A stretch of 64,000 nt of DNA from Heterobilharzia americana (taxonomy: Eukaryota; Platyhelminthes; Trematoda; Strigeidida; Schistosomatidae), in NCBI GenBank assembly GCA_944470555.2, contig OX104129.1:67201747-67265746 (forward strand), in the 5' to 3' direction. Positions 11,051 through 22,339 of the stretch are shown one piece after another. A program made the position numbers and the translations under genes. The notes beneath the pieces are model-generated. The model made no database searches, was not told the DNA's origin, and saw only the letters and a list, made by a program, of their open reading frames with translations. The first letter of the stretch is position 1. Each line of letters begins with the position of its first letter.

Positions 11051-11689
11051 TCATAGTTTTCTACTTCTTTCAAAGAAAATTATCTTATTAAAACTTTTTT
11101 TAAAAAACATTTTCCCCAAAAACTAAAAGGGGATAAGCAATATTAACATGAATAAAAAGGAGAAATTGTAAAGACAAGTAATTAATTTTCGATAGATGAA
11201 TGTGTATTTGTCAAGACTGAAAAAAAAAAACAACAAACAGAAATATTTATTGAAAGCGAGAAGATCAACTTGTAAGAATAGGCTTAATTTGGATCGTATG
11301 TTATCTAATATAGACAGATTTAAAGTTGTGAGATAGTAATAATTCTTAAGATGAAATAATTTAACCCTTTCTGTCATTTGAGTTTAACAACTGACAGTTG
11401 GGAGAGTTAGGAGAGTCATTGAAAAGTTAATTAACTTCAAGTGAATAACCCCATAGTTACAATCTAACTGATATCCTAAGGTAATAGGATAAATAATTTT
11501 GTCTAAGAAAGAAATTAAATTGTTCTAGACCTTATATTATTCCATAACTGTGTTCGATACTGGTTAGAAACAAGGAAAAGCGAGTAATAATTCTAAACTT
11601 ATAAGTAGGATTCTCTTGGAATTGTTTTCATACATTAAGTTGGATAAGAAATCAACATATTTCTTTTCAAGTTAGTTTTTCATCATAGA

Positions 11690-12240
11690 CGAATATTAGA
11701 AACCTGAGAGCACTGGACAACTGTTTCGTCCTAGTGTGAGACTTCTCAGCAGTGGGCACCAAGAACCTACCCTCCGGGGCTCGAACCCACGACCTTAAGG
11801 TTGCGAGGCCAGAACATTACCAGTGAGCAAGCCACTGTGTCGGAATCCACTGGTCCATATTTCCAACTCCTGTCAGCTCATGAAATAGTGTAACCTCCAT
11901 CCAACGTTTTTGCTGAATAACTTTCCTCAAACAAACCTCCAGAAACGACAGATTGAATTAGTCTAGCTTCTTGAAGTTCCAACGAGAAGTCGTGACCAGA
12001 AGTCTCAACGAAGTTGAACATGAGGACAGTCACTCAACGACGACATTGAATGGAGGTTACGCCACATCGTGAACTGACGGAATTAGGAAATATGGACCAC
12101 TGGAATCCGACCCGGTGGCTTAATCGTAACGTGCTGACCATGGAAACTGAAGGTCCTGGGTTCGATCCCGGGGCTCTAAGGTTTCCGATTTTTCTCTGGC
12201 TGATATCAGTCCATGATGATTTCTGACCTGAAAGATGAAG
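11690..12240. repeat. Head-to-head SINE-1 pair forming a ~550-bp imperfect palindrome
   Basis: A minus-strand SINE-1 (11690-11850; core CTGAGAA with G8 lost, GAAAC kept) and a plus-strand SINE-1 head (12100-12235) flank arms that are also complementary. An example is 'aacctccatccaacg' near 11910 against 'tgaatggaggtt' near 12048. The whole block is therefore a foldback unit, not just two nearby insertions. Confidence 0.65.
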
Positions 12241-12344
12241 CTAATTTTAGTCTGAAAGATATTTAGGGTAATGATCATTAATGAAATCTAATCACCACAT
12301 TTTGTCCTGTATTCAACTTTGATATCACCAGTGAGTATCATTGT

Positions 12345-12658
12345 TATTTGTCCCTTGGGTTCCTAATGGAACAGACGGCTTAAGTAGCACGTCGCTATTT
12401 CACTCTCTTCTCTCAACTATTTACAACCTGGCTCCACAACTACCCATAAGCTTTCATTTATTCCTCACACCATCTCCTCCATGTCACCCTCGACTCACAC
12501 GCCAAAATCGTCATGTCCCATTTGGGTTACACTCGAGTACCTGACCTGATCTGGCCTGACGCGTGATGTCCCCAAACCGTCTACCTTCTCAGTGTATGTC
12601 CAATCCATCTCCACTTCCCTCTTCTGTATATTTGTTGGGCGATAGGTTCTTGGTTGGT
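12345..12658 (-). mobile_element. RTE copy B, 3'-end fragment
   Basis: About 310 bp of the RTE 3' end on the minus strand. It starts at 'gtcccttgggttcctaatgg' on the plus strand and stops in the 'ttcttggttggtt' segment. It lies antisense to the Lhx1/5-like gene and ends 112 bp before the homeobox exon. No clear target-site duplication was found. Confidence 0.85.
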
Positions 12659-12712
12659 TGTGAAAAGGAAAAGTAGACTTTAATATCTATATGCCCGTGA
12701 ATATTTATTTGA

Positions 12713-12745
12713 TAATAATAATAATAATAATAACAATAATAATAA
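12713..12745. repeat. (AAT)n microsatellite near a splice acceptor
   Basis: About ten AAT units with one interruption, 25 bp upstream of the exon at 12771. It lies where a polypyrimidine tract or branch point would be expected. Confidence 0.85.
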
Positions 12746-12770
12746 AGGTTCTGTTTGTATTTTCCTTTAG

Positions 12771-12971
12771 GTTTGGTTTCAAAATCGTCGTAGTAAGGAA
12801 CGACGTATGAAACAACTGAATGCACTTGGAACACGTAGATCATTTTACAGAAATCCACGACGATTACGTGGAATACGATCAGGTATCCTGTCGAATGACC
12901 TGAATTCAACAGGTCCACCTGATCTGTTGAACAATCCAACTTATCATGAATACTTAATAGGATCTAGTCCA
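12771..12971 (+). CDS. LIM-homeodomain transcription factor (Lhx1/5, lin-11 class), penultimate coding exon
   Basis: This 201-bp, 67-codon exon follows a clear acceptor (tttcctttag) and ends at a consensus donor (gtaagt at 12972). It opens with [16 protein letters not shown], the end of homeodomain helix 3 (W48, F49, N51, R53), the DNA-contacting helix. It is followed by a basic stretch, [13 protein letters not shown], that matches the Lhx1/Lhx5 signature after the homeodomain (RR..FFRSPRRMR in vertebrates). The intron position before V47-W48 and phase 0 are conserved homeobox features. The product should be a nuclear DNA-binding regulator of neuronal or cell fate (family knowledge). The LIM zinc-binding domains and homeodomain helices 1-2 lie outside the window. 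The acceptor is only about 112 bp from RTE fragment B. Confidence 0.93.
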
Positions 12972-13594
12972 GTAAGTGATATTTACTATTATCATTATTA
13001 TTTTATTGAAAGTCATTGTTATATGAGTTTTAATTGTGAAAATTAAAAATAATTTGATCAAAACAAACAAAGAGCTGAGAAAAAAACACCCCTAAACTTT
13101 AATTCTATTCCACCCATCAGAAGTACATGAATAAGTTGAAAAGGTCGGGGTGACTGATTGACTTATGAGGCCAAGGTACTGAACAGGTGATAATTTCACT
13201 GAATGATGTATTGATTCTTACTAGTCATAGGATCCTGTTTCGTGATATACGAAGTCTGATGATGTTAAGGACAATGAGATGAATTTATGTTGCTTTGTTA
13301 TTGATTCATAATAAGCAGGAATTATGAAGATTAGTGCTCTCTCTCTGTCGATTACTTTTACTACTTTATCACTTAGACAATTTCTTCAGAAGTCAACATC
13401 AATTTTAATACATGCAACTAGCTATATAAGAGACAATTCAGTGAAAAGTTAATTTTTATTTCAACAGTTCAGTTTTACACTTAAACAATCCTCTATAAGT
13501 AGCAGATAATTAACAACAAAAAAACACAAATAATGGAGAAGACTAGTGGGTTAATATGAGACTAATGGCTGTTTGGCATTCTTTGAGTTTTGAT

Positions 13595-13775
13595 ACTTTG
13601 TCAGGACCTAAGTTTTGTCCTAACTGGGACTCATCGTTTGGATGCATATGCATCCCAGTGAGCGATGATATTTCCACTGACGTTCGGTTCCAGTACCCAT
13701 CGCTTCAAACACTAGGCCACCGGGGAGCGAAATCTACTAACTGTGTAACGGGTATCAGTTGTTCTTTATTGATAA
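13595..13775 (-). repeat. SINE-2 (Smα-like) copy, degraded
   Basis: On the minus strand the ribozyme region reads ACGATGA...ACAAAAC, both halves off consensus. Head-side sequence ('cccatcgcttcaaacactaggccac' region) and the 'acgggtatcagttgtt' end are clear. Confidence 0.65.
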
Positions 13776-13779
13776 TTGA

Positions 13780-14915
13780 TAAGCTTTTCATGGGTCATAT
13801 TGAGCCATGAGTTACAAAGTGGATGTATTCACATTTTTCTCAAAAGGAAACAGTATACTGTTCATAAAGGGAAGAACTTCACTATATTGCTTACTGAAGG
13901 TGATGTCCCTGAAGGGGTTTTACTTTTTCCTTTTTTGTTTTCTTTCGTTTTGCATGATTTAACTTACTCTGTTGAAACTAATTTTATTCAGTATGTTGAT
14001 GACTTGACGGTGTCTATTCCAGTCAACTCTCATTTACATTGTTCTCAATTAAATGGATTCTTGTCTCTTGCTGACCAATGAATGATCTCTCTCATTTGAT
14101 CTCAAGTTGAACCCTTCTCAATGTCAGACTGTTAATTTCAGTCTCAGATGTAAACAAGACTTGTGTGAGCTGTTTAAGTTCTATGGCGCCTGTTGCAACA
14201 TTGATAGTATTTGTGCAGAGAGTAAATCGAATATCAACTGTCTTGGATTGAGTTTTACTTCTTTCTGATCTCTGTTGGTCGTCTCATATCCTGTTGACTT
14301 GTAAAGAGAATCTGGTATAATGCAACTACTACTTCTCCTGCTAATTAATTCCTGCATTCTACCTATTCTTCTCTATTGTTCCCCGTTGGTCTTTCCTGGT
14401 CTACTACTACTAAGAAAGGACTGTGTTATATTGTGTATGGTTTAAAAAGGCGTCAGTCAGTAGAGTGAGTGATGTGCCTCCATCCCAATTGATAAACATT
14501 TAAATTCCAGCAATCAACCAGCTGCAGTAATTTTAACTGACAGTGAGCATCCACTTCATTCACAGTTGTCTCCTTGTATCTCCTCTCAGAGAGGACGAGA
14601 GAGAATTACATCAGACTATACATTCCTGATGTTAAGTTCATGAATTCGATTGTGCCTTACCTAGTAGGTATATTATGTCGAGAAATCAGTGTTCCAACAG
14701 AACTCACATATCAACTTTGCAACAGTTAATAATCTCATTTCAATAATTTAAATTAACAATGTAAAATGTTCTCGTTATTAATATCCTTTACATAACTTAA
14801 ATTTTTATGATAAAACAATTCGAAATGTTGTAAAGGAGTATATATGTCTGCATATATTTTGTTGTTGTTTCAATATATCATGCTGAGAATACCAAATTGT
14901 ATCACAAATTGTTTG
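13780..14915 (+). mobile_element. Jockey/CR1-like non-LTR retrotransposon fragment, copy 1
   Basis: The 3' half of a reverse transcriptase on the plus strand. The open part (13776-14081) contains EGDVPEGVLLFPFLFSF, matching the 'GVPQG.VLSPFLF' RT block, and the catalytic QYVDDLTVSIPV (YVDD at 13992-14003). A frameshift follows and then 'KLNPSQCQTVNFSLRCKQD' type sequence. The end is at about 14915, after a segment shared exactly with copy 2 at 59262. The clade assignment (CR1-like, as schistosome SR1) is by general resemblance only. Confidence 0.75.
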
Positions 14916-15540
14916 GAATTATTATTACTATACTAGTTCGAATCCTGTACACTTCAGAAAACTTATTCACTTACTTCTTATTTTTCCAGAACTTTAACTT
15001 CCATTGCCTACTTACCATATAGTATCAATGTTATATCCTGACATGAATGAGGTGAATTACCTGGTATCTTATTATAGTTCTTGAAGTGTCAACAGTAAAA
15101 AGGTGTTCTTTCGTTAACTCTTTTTTGTCTAGGGGTATTCTTCATGTTACAATCAGGCAAATAGTAAAGTTTGGGAACTGCTACCAGATTGGTTAAATGA
15201 TCATCAACTTCTGGTGAACTTCTGTCAGGAAACAGGAATAGTAAAAGAAGTCTTGTTTTATCAGAATAAAGTATAGACAGTTTCAAGGTGAAAGTCATAA
15301 GTTATTAACCGATAGAACTTAGCAGAGTCAAAGGATTTTTATTCAGAAATTCACTAGCTAACTATCCATTTCCATCATTTCACCAGAACTTCATAAAACC
15401 AACTTAATGAGAGTGTAAGGGGGGAGGGAGTTAAACTTGAAAACCAGTAATTTATTCTACCTTTTTTGTTTTATAGTATTTATGTACATCGATGAGCGCT
15501 ACTATTAGATCCTTAACTTCAATGAATTAGCTATTCATTG
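14916..15540. other. Unassigned intronic sequence
   Basis: AT-rich intron sequence without recognised features. Confidence 0.35.
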
Positions 15541-15545
15541 AGTTT

Positions 15546-15765
15546 CGTCTTATCTAGGACTCGCCAGCCGGATATACCTGCCTCCCAGTAAGAGGTGTTG
15601 TTCCCACTAAGACTCTAACTCGGGACAAATCGCTTAAAACACTAGATCGTTGTCTACTAAATCAGCCCCGAGTTCGAGTCCCACTGGGAGGGAGGTACAT
15701 CCGGATGACTCTCTTCAAATGGAAACAGACGCACATCCTGGACACCATTGTTAGCCACTATCCAT
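15546..15765. repeat. Inverted pair of partial SINE-2 units
   Basis: The first half (15546-15660, minus) and second half (15663-15765, plus) share the head 'ccccgagttcgagtccc' and ribozyme-side sequence in opposite orientation. The minus core reads CTGGCGA with A6 changed. The plus core is lost. Confidence 0.6.
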
Positions 15766-16009
15766 CATCAATATTATTCACATTATGTTCGAATATGAGT
15801 GAAATATAAATTTACTAAAAAGAACAGTGTATATTAACTTTGACCTCAGTAAGACCGAAGAGTTTAGTAAATATTAAGTTCTAAGTGAAAAGTTAACACT
15901 ATGCATGAATTCCAAGTACATCCAGGCATAAATTAGTTTGTTATGTAACTAGCATCCTAGTACGCTTTAGTCACATGTTTTGAGATTCATCTCCTGAAAT
16001 GCCAGTTAT

Positions 16010-16130
16010 TAACCATGATTTTCACTGCTGAGGAGTCCCACACTAGTGGGTTAAACAGCTGTTCAGTGCTACTAGGTTTTCAATGTTCCTCCAATTGATA
16101 TCAGTCTATGATAAAAATGAACTTAAAGCA
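16010..16130 (+). repeat. SINE-1 body fragment
   Basis: The ribozyme region and tail lack the tRNA head. CTGAGGA and stem I halves cactg/cagtg are intact, but the GGACGAAAC block reads GGGTTAAAC, so the core is dead. Confidence 0.65.
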
Positions 16131-16254
16131 TTCTAATGTAATGAATGGGCCATGACTTTATTACTCATTAAAATAACTACAACAAAAACGCAATTCATTT
16201 TGTTGAACAGCAGTTTCTTTTACTTTCTTCAAGTAGAGTATGATGTATTTAGAG

Positions 16255-16425
16255 TTGTATTGATCTTAGTGACTAGCAGAGGAATCCAGAATGCACGTTT
16301 TGTTCTATTTGGGATTCGTCAGCTGGATATACCAGTACCGAAGCATCTACACGGCAGCCTATCTGAGGTCAAGCAATTCAGCTTTGTATGGCAACGAGAA
16401 ATCGCATGTATCATAACAGGGATGT
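16255..16425 (-). repeat. SINE-2 (Smα-like) copy next to the terminal exon
   Basis: Minus-strand ribozyme region CTGACGA with stem II 'atcccaaatagaac' and AAAAC in place of GAAAC. The tRNA head is missing. It lies about 90 bp upstream of the terminal Lhx1/5-like exon. Confidence 0.65.
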
Positions 16426-16515
16426 ATTTAAAGGCTCAGGAATATGATATGTTAATATTTTATTGACAGTGTGTATTTCTTGATTAAATTTGTCTTTTCT
16501 GGGGATTAATTTTAG

Positions 16516-17154
16516 GAAATTTACAATGTTATTGCTTCAGCTGCCGCAATTGCATCCGGCGTTCCCTTTAATCTATCTGGACCTCTCCCCAGTCTACCAG
16601 GAAATTATCCTTTGCCTCAACCACATCCACCTCCTTCAAATGATTTACTTATCTCAGGTTCAACCACACGTCTACTGAACAATGATACAGGACCTTTTCA
16701 CAGTGAAAACTTACCTCATTTTTCTCATAATCATTCACATTTACCACCTAACTTTATATCAAATTCAGTAGGCTATCTTCCATGTCATCTGCCGAACTTG
16801 TCAACTTCTGGGGGAATTCGAGAAGAATCAAAATCAGATTTATTTTATCCATCAGCTTATTATCCTTCTTCATCATCATCTTCATCTTCAATATCTTCAC
16901 AGCAGATAACAAAACTTTCACTCTATAATAATTGTTCTCCGACAGGATCAATATTTTCATCATCTGATAGAAGAGATTTTCATTTAACCAATTTTCTTGA
17001 AATTGATCATATGAAATCGGATAACAGTTTATCTTATCATCCCACTTCATTACCATTGATTAACAATTCAGTGTATAGTCCATCGGGAATCAACTTTAGA
17101 AGTCTACACCCACCAATGTTTGATGAATTGACGTGTAGACCAAATTTAGTATGA
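16516..17154 (+). CDS. LIM-homeodomain transcription factor (Lhx1/5 class), terminal coding exon
   Basis: This is a 212-codon open segment plus a TGA stop, in frame with the 12771-12971 exon and preceded by a ttttag acceptor. It begins EIYNVIASAAAIASG and continues as a proline-, serine-, histidine- and asparagine-rich tail. There is a run of eight serines (YYPSSSSSSSSIS) in the middle, and the end is DELTCRPNLV. Such low-complexity, poorly conserved tails are normal for the transactivation region of Lhx1/5 proteins. No further domain is recognisable. The open frame could be read from an internal TTG, but its continuity with the homeobox exon makes the splice acceptor at 16516 the better start. 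Confidence 0.88.
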   Translation, partial: EIYNVIASAAAIASGVPFNLSGPLPSLPGNYPLPQPHPPPSNDLLISGSTTRLLNNDTGPFHSENLPHFSHNHSHLPPNFISNSVGYLPCHLPNLSTSGGIREESKSDLFYPSAYYPSSSSSSSSISSQQITKLSLYNNCSPTGSIFSSSDRRDFHLTNFLEIDHMKSDNSLSYHPTSLPLINNSVYSPSGINFRSLHPPMFDELTCRPNLV

Positions 17155-17241
17155 AGGCATGCTGAATACAATAATATGTTAATTCGTTCAGATCCTTTAT
17201 TTTAAAAATACAATAACGCACTGATACACTTCAGTTGATCC

Positions 17242-17245
<4 letters not shown>

Positions 17246-17288
<43 letters not shown>
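17246..17288. repeat. (TA)n microsatellite in the probable 3' UTR
   Basis: About 43 bp of TA repeats. A second mixed (TA)n(TG)n tract lies at 17519-17556. Confidence 0.95.
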
Positions 17289-17291
<3 letters not shown>

Positions 17292-17670
17292 ATGGTTTGT
17301 ACATAGTTCTCTACAGAAGTTGAATTTTAGTGCATAAATTATACCATGTATAAGAGTTCAGTATGTTCTAGAAAGAGATGGCCAAACAAATTTTGTGTAG
17401 ATAATATCTTCATGCTCATATAAACCCTTACATATATAACAATGCACATAATTGCTAACCGATTTCCTTCGACTGGATTCACCTATCATACTATATTACT
17501 TTATTAAACTGACAGTAGTATATATATATATATATATCTGTGTGTGTGTGTGTGTTGGTGAATCTGACGTTAAGGTAGTTCCTTTCCTGGTTTCTTTAAA
17601 TTTCTTTAAATTGTAAAGTTTAACCTTTTTTTCTGTTATGATTTTCGCTATAAGCTGTGATGTAAATGAT

Positions 17671-17676
17671 AATAAA
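17671..17676 (+). terminator. Candidate poly(A) signal AATAAA
   Basis: An AATAAA hexamer lies about 517 bp after the stop codon of the Lhx1/5-like gene, in 'gataataaaatac'. The hexamer is common in AT-rich DNA, so this is a best guess for the transcript end. Confidence 0.35.
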
Positions 17677-17754
17677 ATACTTCTGAAATATATAGCGAAT
17701 GTTATGTTAGATTGACTAGTTGAATCTAATTATACAGTTGGAAATTTATTCATG

Positions 17755-18090
17755 GATGGTGGCTAGCAGTGGAGTCGAGAATGCACGTTTTGTCTTAGTT
17801 AGGATTCATCAGACGAATGTATCTGCCTTCCAGTGGATGATTTTCTCCTCATTGAGAATCAAACGCGAGACCAGTTGTTTTAAAAGCCAGAGCTTTGTTC
17901 ACTAGACAAGTGATTCGTGATAGCCGCTCCGTGTACAATGAGGTACAGTATAGTCTTTGATGTTATCACTTGTGAATCAAATTGAATATAACGGTGATAG
18001 TACGACAACTGTGCAAGAACCCATATGCCAGTAGTGACCAATGATTTCTGTCTAATGGACGACGGAGATTCACAAACTATAACATCAAGG
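17755..18090. repeat. SINE-2 copies, degraded
   Basis: A minus-strand copy (17760-17925) reads CTGATGA followed by a weak stem II and AAAAC. A separate tail piece, 'ggacgacggagattcacaaa', lies near 18060-18090. Confidence 0.55.
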
Positions 18091-18879
18091 AATACACTGT
18101 CTTTGTAGTCGTCGGAAGCTTTTAGCAATTCCAGTATACTTCCGTTATATATTCCTTCTGATCTCATACATTTCGTTATTGCTATTCCAATCCTTTTCTT
18201 AGTCATTTCTTCGTTTCAAGCCCATACGAAGGGTGGGCACTTAAACTAAACGGATGGAGATATTGGGATGAAGGTATGATAAACATCAACCTCGTTTACG
18301 TAACTAGTTCACTAGTTAACTAGCCGGTTCTAATACCAGATAAAGAGGAAAGGTTGGCCATGGGTCTAGTAACCCTACCCCGGGAAACCAATCCAATCAC
18401 TCACTAAACTTCAAAGAACAAAAAGAATACAAAACATAAAATTAAACTTATTCCTCACTGTAATCGGAGAGAAGAAATGATGCCGGTTGGTGAAAGCCTT
18501 CGGGAACCCAACTGGCTGATGTCTTCTCTTCTCTCAATGATAGCGAAAGCAGAAATGAAGAAACGGAATGTCCAGACAATATTTGAACTTAGCAAGGCTG
18601 CACAGATTTCCAAAGAGATGAGAAGGTATAGCATAGAAGTGCTAGGCTAGAAATCTGTGAAAGCAGATGGAATGGCAGTGAACTCTCCCAACTGTCAACT
18701 GCAGAGCCAATAATCTACTCCTTCAGGATCAGGACCATGACACCAATTTTCAACTCAAAGGGAAGGAAAGTCCCAATCATACAGTGCTGCGCCACACACC
18801 TACAAATAATGCAGATCAAGAGAAGAAGGAGGAATTCTAAAGACAGATTCAATCAGTACTAGACAAGACTCAACCCCAG

Positions 18880-21490
18880 ATGGAGACATCAAAATTCTAA
18901 TCGAAGGGGTGACATAAACGCCAAACTCGGAGTGGACAACACAGGAAGAGAACTAACCATGGGTCGAGAGGCACCCTGTGAAATGATGAATGAGAATCGA
19001 GAACTGTTTGCCGACTTCTACGCATTTTTTGATTCCATGATTGCAGGCTGTGTGTACAAACACAAAGATATTCAAAAAGCGACATGGATTTCACCAGACA
19101 CCACGACACACTAAAAACCAGATCAGCTTCATCTCAATCTCAAGAAAGTGGAGACACAGTCAGCCTACTTGACACAAGATCAGAAGAGGAGCAGATGTAG
19201 GTTCACACCACTCACTATCTAGTGCAAGGAACCGAGCTTCAAAATCAAGTTGAAAACCTTCAATTCAAGGGAGTTGGTGATAGACGACCACAGTCCAAGT
19301 ACAACACCCAGAACAGAAAGTGAACTGAAGGACGAAACTACAGAGAAAATGTTCACGGCAACCAGCCATCAAGACAAAATGGGAGATATTGAGCAAGATC
19401 CCTGAAGAAAGCTGAGTGGAAGAACACAGGAAGTGTTTGAAAGAGATGTGGAGAGAAATCTGCACAAGTGTATTAGGAAGGAAGGAAGAAGAAAGAAGAA
19501 GATACGGAATGGATCTCGATGGACACATGGAAGTTGATAGATGAGGTAGAGGATGATGGTGATGGTGAAGCAGAAGATAAACCAGTGCAGTGCGAGGATA
19601 CACAACGAGAAGAGGAACTGAGTACAATGTATGAATTACTACATTGGACAAAGAAGTGAAGAAGAGTGCACGCGAAGACTAAAGACACTTCTACGACACA
19701 CAGGCAGGTGAAGCAGAACAGGCAGAAGGGTGCAGGTAGGAGAGATAGAGAGAGACCTGACGACATTGTATCAAATAACTAGGTTACCATCTGTGAGGGA
19801 AGAGGTCAACACAGATGAAACGAATGAAAGATAGTGAAGGAAAGTTAGTTACCAGAGAGGAGAAACAAAGGAAACGATGGGCTGATCACTACAATAAAGT
19901 CTTGAATTCACCACCTCCACCACCACCTGCAGCTCGTCCAGAAATAACCACAAGCAGCAGAACCACAGAATTACCATTGAACAAAAGACCTCTGGAAAAA
20001 GCCGACGTCCTGAACGCCATAAAGCTTTTGGAATCCGGGAAAGCAGCAAGACCAGAAGAACTAAAAACAGACGCACAGATAACAGCCGACACGCTCACAT
20101 CAACATTGCGAAAGGTTTAGGAGGAAGGAAAGTCACCTGCAGATTGGAAGAAAGTCAACCATATCAAACTCCCAAAGAAGGGCGAAATAAGCTAAGTCTT
20201 TCCAAGAAATGGCGCGGAATCATGCTACTGTCCACTGCAAGCAAGAAATTAATCCGCATCATCATGGAGAGACTGAAATATGCGCTGAATTCAAAATTAC
20301 TACCAGAACAGACTAGCTGGATTCACGAAGAACAAATCATCCACGCATCAAATTACAATGATTATACAACAGAGTATAGAATACCAGTCAACTCTACACA
20401 TCATCTCAACTTCATCAACTTCGAAAAGGCCAGTGTTCAACAGCATCAACCGACAAGTAAGTTGACAGGCAGCTGCTTAACACACTACGGTTTATGTGCC
20501 ACAAATCTTTATCAACATCATTCACCACCACATATATGCTATATGATGCAACATGCCACGTGCCACATGCCAAGTGATTCACAATGGAAAGCTCAGTGAC
20601 GCCTTCGAATCGAAGACAGGAAGGAGATGGGAGTAAGACAAGGTTGCCACCAACTACCAACCACCAACCATCACCCATCATCTGCTTGATTGTGGTGGAC
20701 TAAATCATGCAAGAGACAACTGTGAGGAGTTGTGAGAAGATGGGTATACACTGACTGGACCTATGGAAGGACCAGAGAAAAAGATTTGCATTTCGCTAAT
20801 CATCATTCATGTCTAATGTCTTATGTCACACAAACTCGAAGATCTACAAGTGAAAACCAACAAGTTGGCAGAAGAGGCGAGACTAAGCGAGGTGAGGCGA
20901 GGCACCGAAGGAAGATGGAACTTGCTTCACGTGAATGTAGAGAAGACACAGGTGATGCAGATACCCAAATTAACACAACCGACCAACCAACAACAACATC
21001 AACAACAAGCTCCAATCACCATCAGTGGGTGAAACCTAAACGAAGTAGTCTCTTTCACCTACCCAGGTGACATCGTCTCAAATACAGGTAGTGGCACAGA
21101 TGGGGATATCAAAACAATCCAGATTCGGAAATACAGTGAGACAGGCATTCCTCCATTAATCTGAAATGATCAGTGTGGAGATCTACTCTACTCTACTCGA
21201 CTCGACTCGACTCGACTCCATTCCACTGCACTGCACTGCACTGCACTGCACTGCACTGAGCATAAAGCGTGAATAACATCCGGATTTTCAACACTACTAA
21301 TATCAGTCGAGTCAGTCAAGTCAGTGAGTCAGTGAGTCAGTCAGTTAGTCGGTGCCTCTATGTGATGGTTGACAGACTTGGTGGTGCGTTACGCAAAACA
21401 TTTGCAATAAACTACACACATACATCATCATCATCAACTGCCACTGACTACACTCACTCGATAGTGGAGATGGAAATCAGATGGTGAGAA
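18880..21490 (+). pseudogene. RTE endonuclease/reverse transcriptase pseudogene (copy C)
   Basis: Order on the plus strand: endonuclease end (INAKLGVDNTGRELTMG-like at 18905, TWISPDTTT near 19085), RT start (REEKQRKRWADHYNKVLNSP at 19850, KADVLNAIKLLESGKA near 20000), then RT core pieces to 'LHFANHHSCLMS', where the catalytic aspartates of FANDD are both changed to histidine. Multiple frameshifts separate the parts. It cannot encode active RT. Confidence 0.82.
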
Positions 21491-21566
21491 TAATAAGAAT
21501 GAGCAAGAAGGAACTGACTGTGGCTGGCTGACTGACTGACTGACTGACTGACTGACTGACTGACTG
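21182..21566. repeat. Penta- and tetranucleotide arrays inside RTE copy C
   Basis: ACTCG units merge into CACTG units (21182-21259), and an ACTG array lies at about 21520-21566. The same element positions hold shorter arrays in copies D (24300-24355) and F (30885 and 31195) and a long array in I (42982-43120). Confidence 0.9.
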
Positions 21567-22339
21567 GCTGGCAACTATCCAATCGAGAACCCATCTCCCA
21601 ACGAATATGCAGAAGAAGGTGGACATGGATTGGATTGGATTGGATTGTGCATACACTGAGAAGACGGATGGTTTGGGGACATCATGCGTCAGGCCAGATC
21701 AGGTCAGGCACTCGAGTGTAACCCAAATGGTGCATGACGATTTTGGCGTGTGAGTCGAGGGTGACATGGAGGAGATGGTGTGAGGAATAAATGAAAGCTT
21801 GTGGGTAGTTGTGGAGCCAGGTTGTAAATAGTTCAGAGAAGAGAGTGAAATGAGGACTTGCTATTCAAGGGACAAATTATAAGAAAAAGAATAAAGTTTT
21901 GATCTCTAACCTGATGATGAGAGTGGCCTGTCAAGCAGTTTCTGTTTAGGAAGAGATAAGTATTCATTGTTCCAAGGTCTTCCATGGTTCTCTAAAAAAT
22001 GTCAAATTATGATGAAAGTTAGTTTAAAATCGATGAGTTCTTCACTGTCACCAATCTTGTTTGATGCAATTCCATAATCAGTTTATAGGTGAACACTACT
22101 CAGATAGTGAAACAGAAATTTTTGTCACATTCTAGCTGCTATTATGTGACTAAGTAAGGTCGAGACACCATATGTTTTATCATCTCCCAGTGGGATAAAA
22201 TCGAAATGAAGTAATGAGATTACTTCACTATACTCTCTATCACTTTTAGCCACCTTTAATATCTATTATTGTACTGAATCAATATGCTAAAGATGATTTC
22301 GTTAATCTGAAACTTTGTATTGTTTAGATAATGTGTAGG

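Larger units (their letters stand above)
1..12770 (+). other. Intron (3' part), inferred, upstream of Lhx1/5-like exon
   Basis: The exon at 12771 opens in phase 0 in the middle of a homeodomain, so at least one earlier exon must exist. I scanned this stretch for the first part of a homeodomain and for cysteine/histidine-rich LIM domains and saw neither. The stretch is therefore read as the 3' portion of an intron of at least 12.77 kb, filled with retrotransposon and SINE debris. A short exon missed by eye cannot be excluded. Transcript data would settle it. Confidence 0.55.
12972..16515 (+). other. Intron between the two Lhx1/5-like exons (3544 bp)
   Basis: It runs from the gtaagt donor at 12972 to a ttttag acceptor at 16514-16515. 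It contains SINE-2 debris (13595-13775), a jockey/CR1-like fragment in the same orientation as the gene (13780-14915), an inverted SINE-2 pair (15546-15765) and SINE-1/SINE-2 pieces near 16010-16425. The reading frame is phase 0 across the junction. The splice sites are inferred from consensus and from frame continuity, not from transcript data. Confidence 0.8.
17155..17690 (+). other. Probable 3' UTR of the Lhx1/5-like gene
   Basis: AT-rich non-coding sequence follows the TGA. It includes a TA microsatellite (17246-17288) and a mixed TA/TG tract (17519-17556). The first good poly(A) hexamer in a plausible setting is AATAAA at 17671. The extent of the UTR is inferred from that signal only. 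Confidence 0.45.
18289..21880 (+). mobile_element. RTE copy C, near full length
   Basis: The 5' end ('taactagttcactagttaac' near 18300) matches the 5' end of full-length copy J. The element then runs through 5' UTR, endonuclease, RT and 3' region. Near the 3' end about 27 bp, including 'ttccactaggaaccc', are deleted just before 'aagggacaaat'. It carries ACTCG/CACTG arrays (about 21182-21259) and an ACTG array (about 21520-21566). No convincing target-site duplication was found. Confidence 0.85.

Noticed and set aside
12589..12939. Minus-strand 116-codon open frame over the homeobox exon
   Set aside because: A mix of RTE copy B and the antisense of the exon, with a Tyr-run from the AAT repeat.
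16754..17056. Minus-strand 100-codon open frame
   Set aside because: Antisense shadow of the terminal Lhx1/5-like exon with Met/Asn/Lys-rich composition caused by the AT-rich template.
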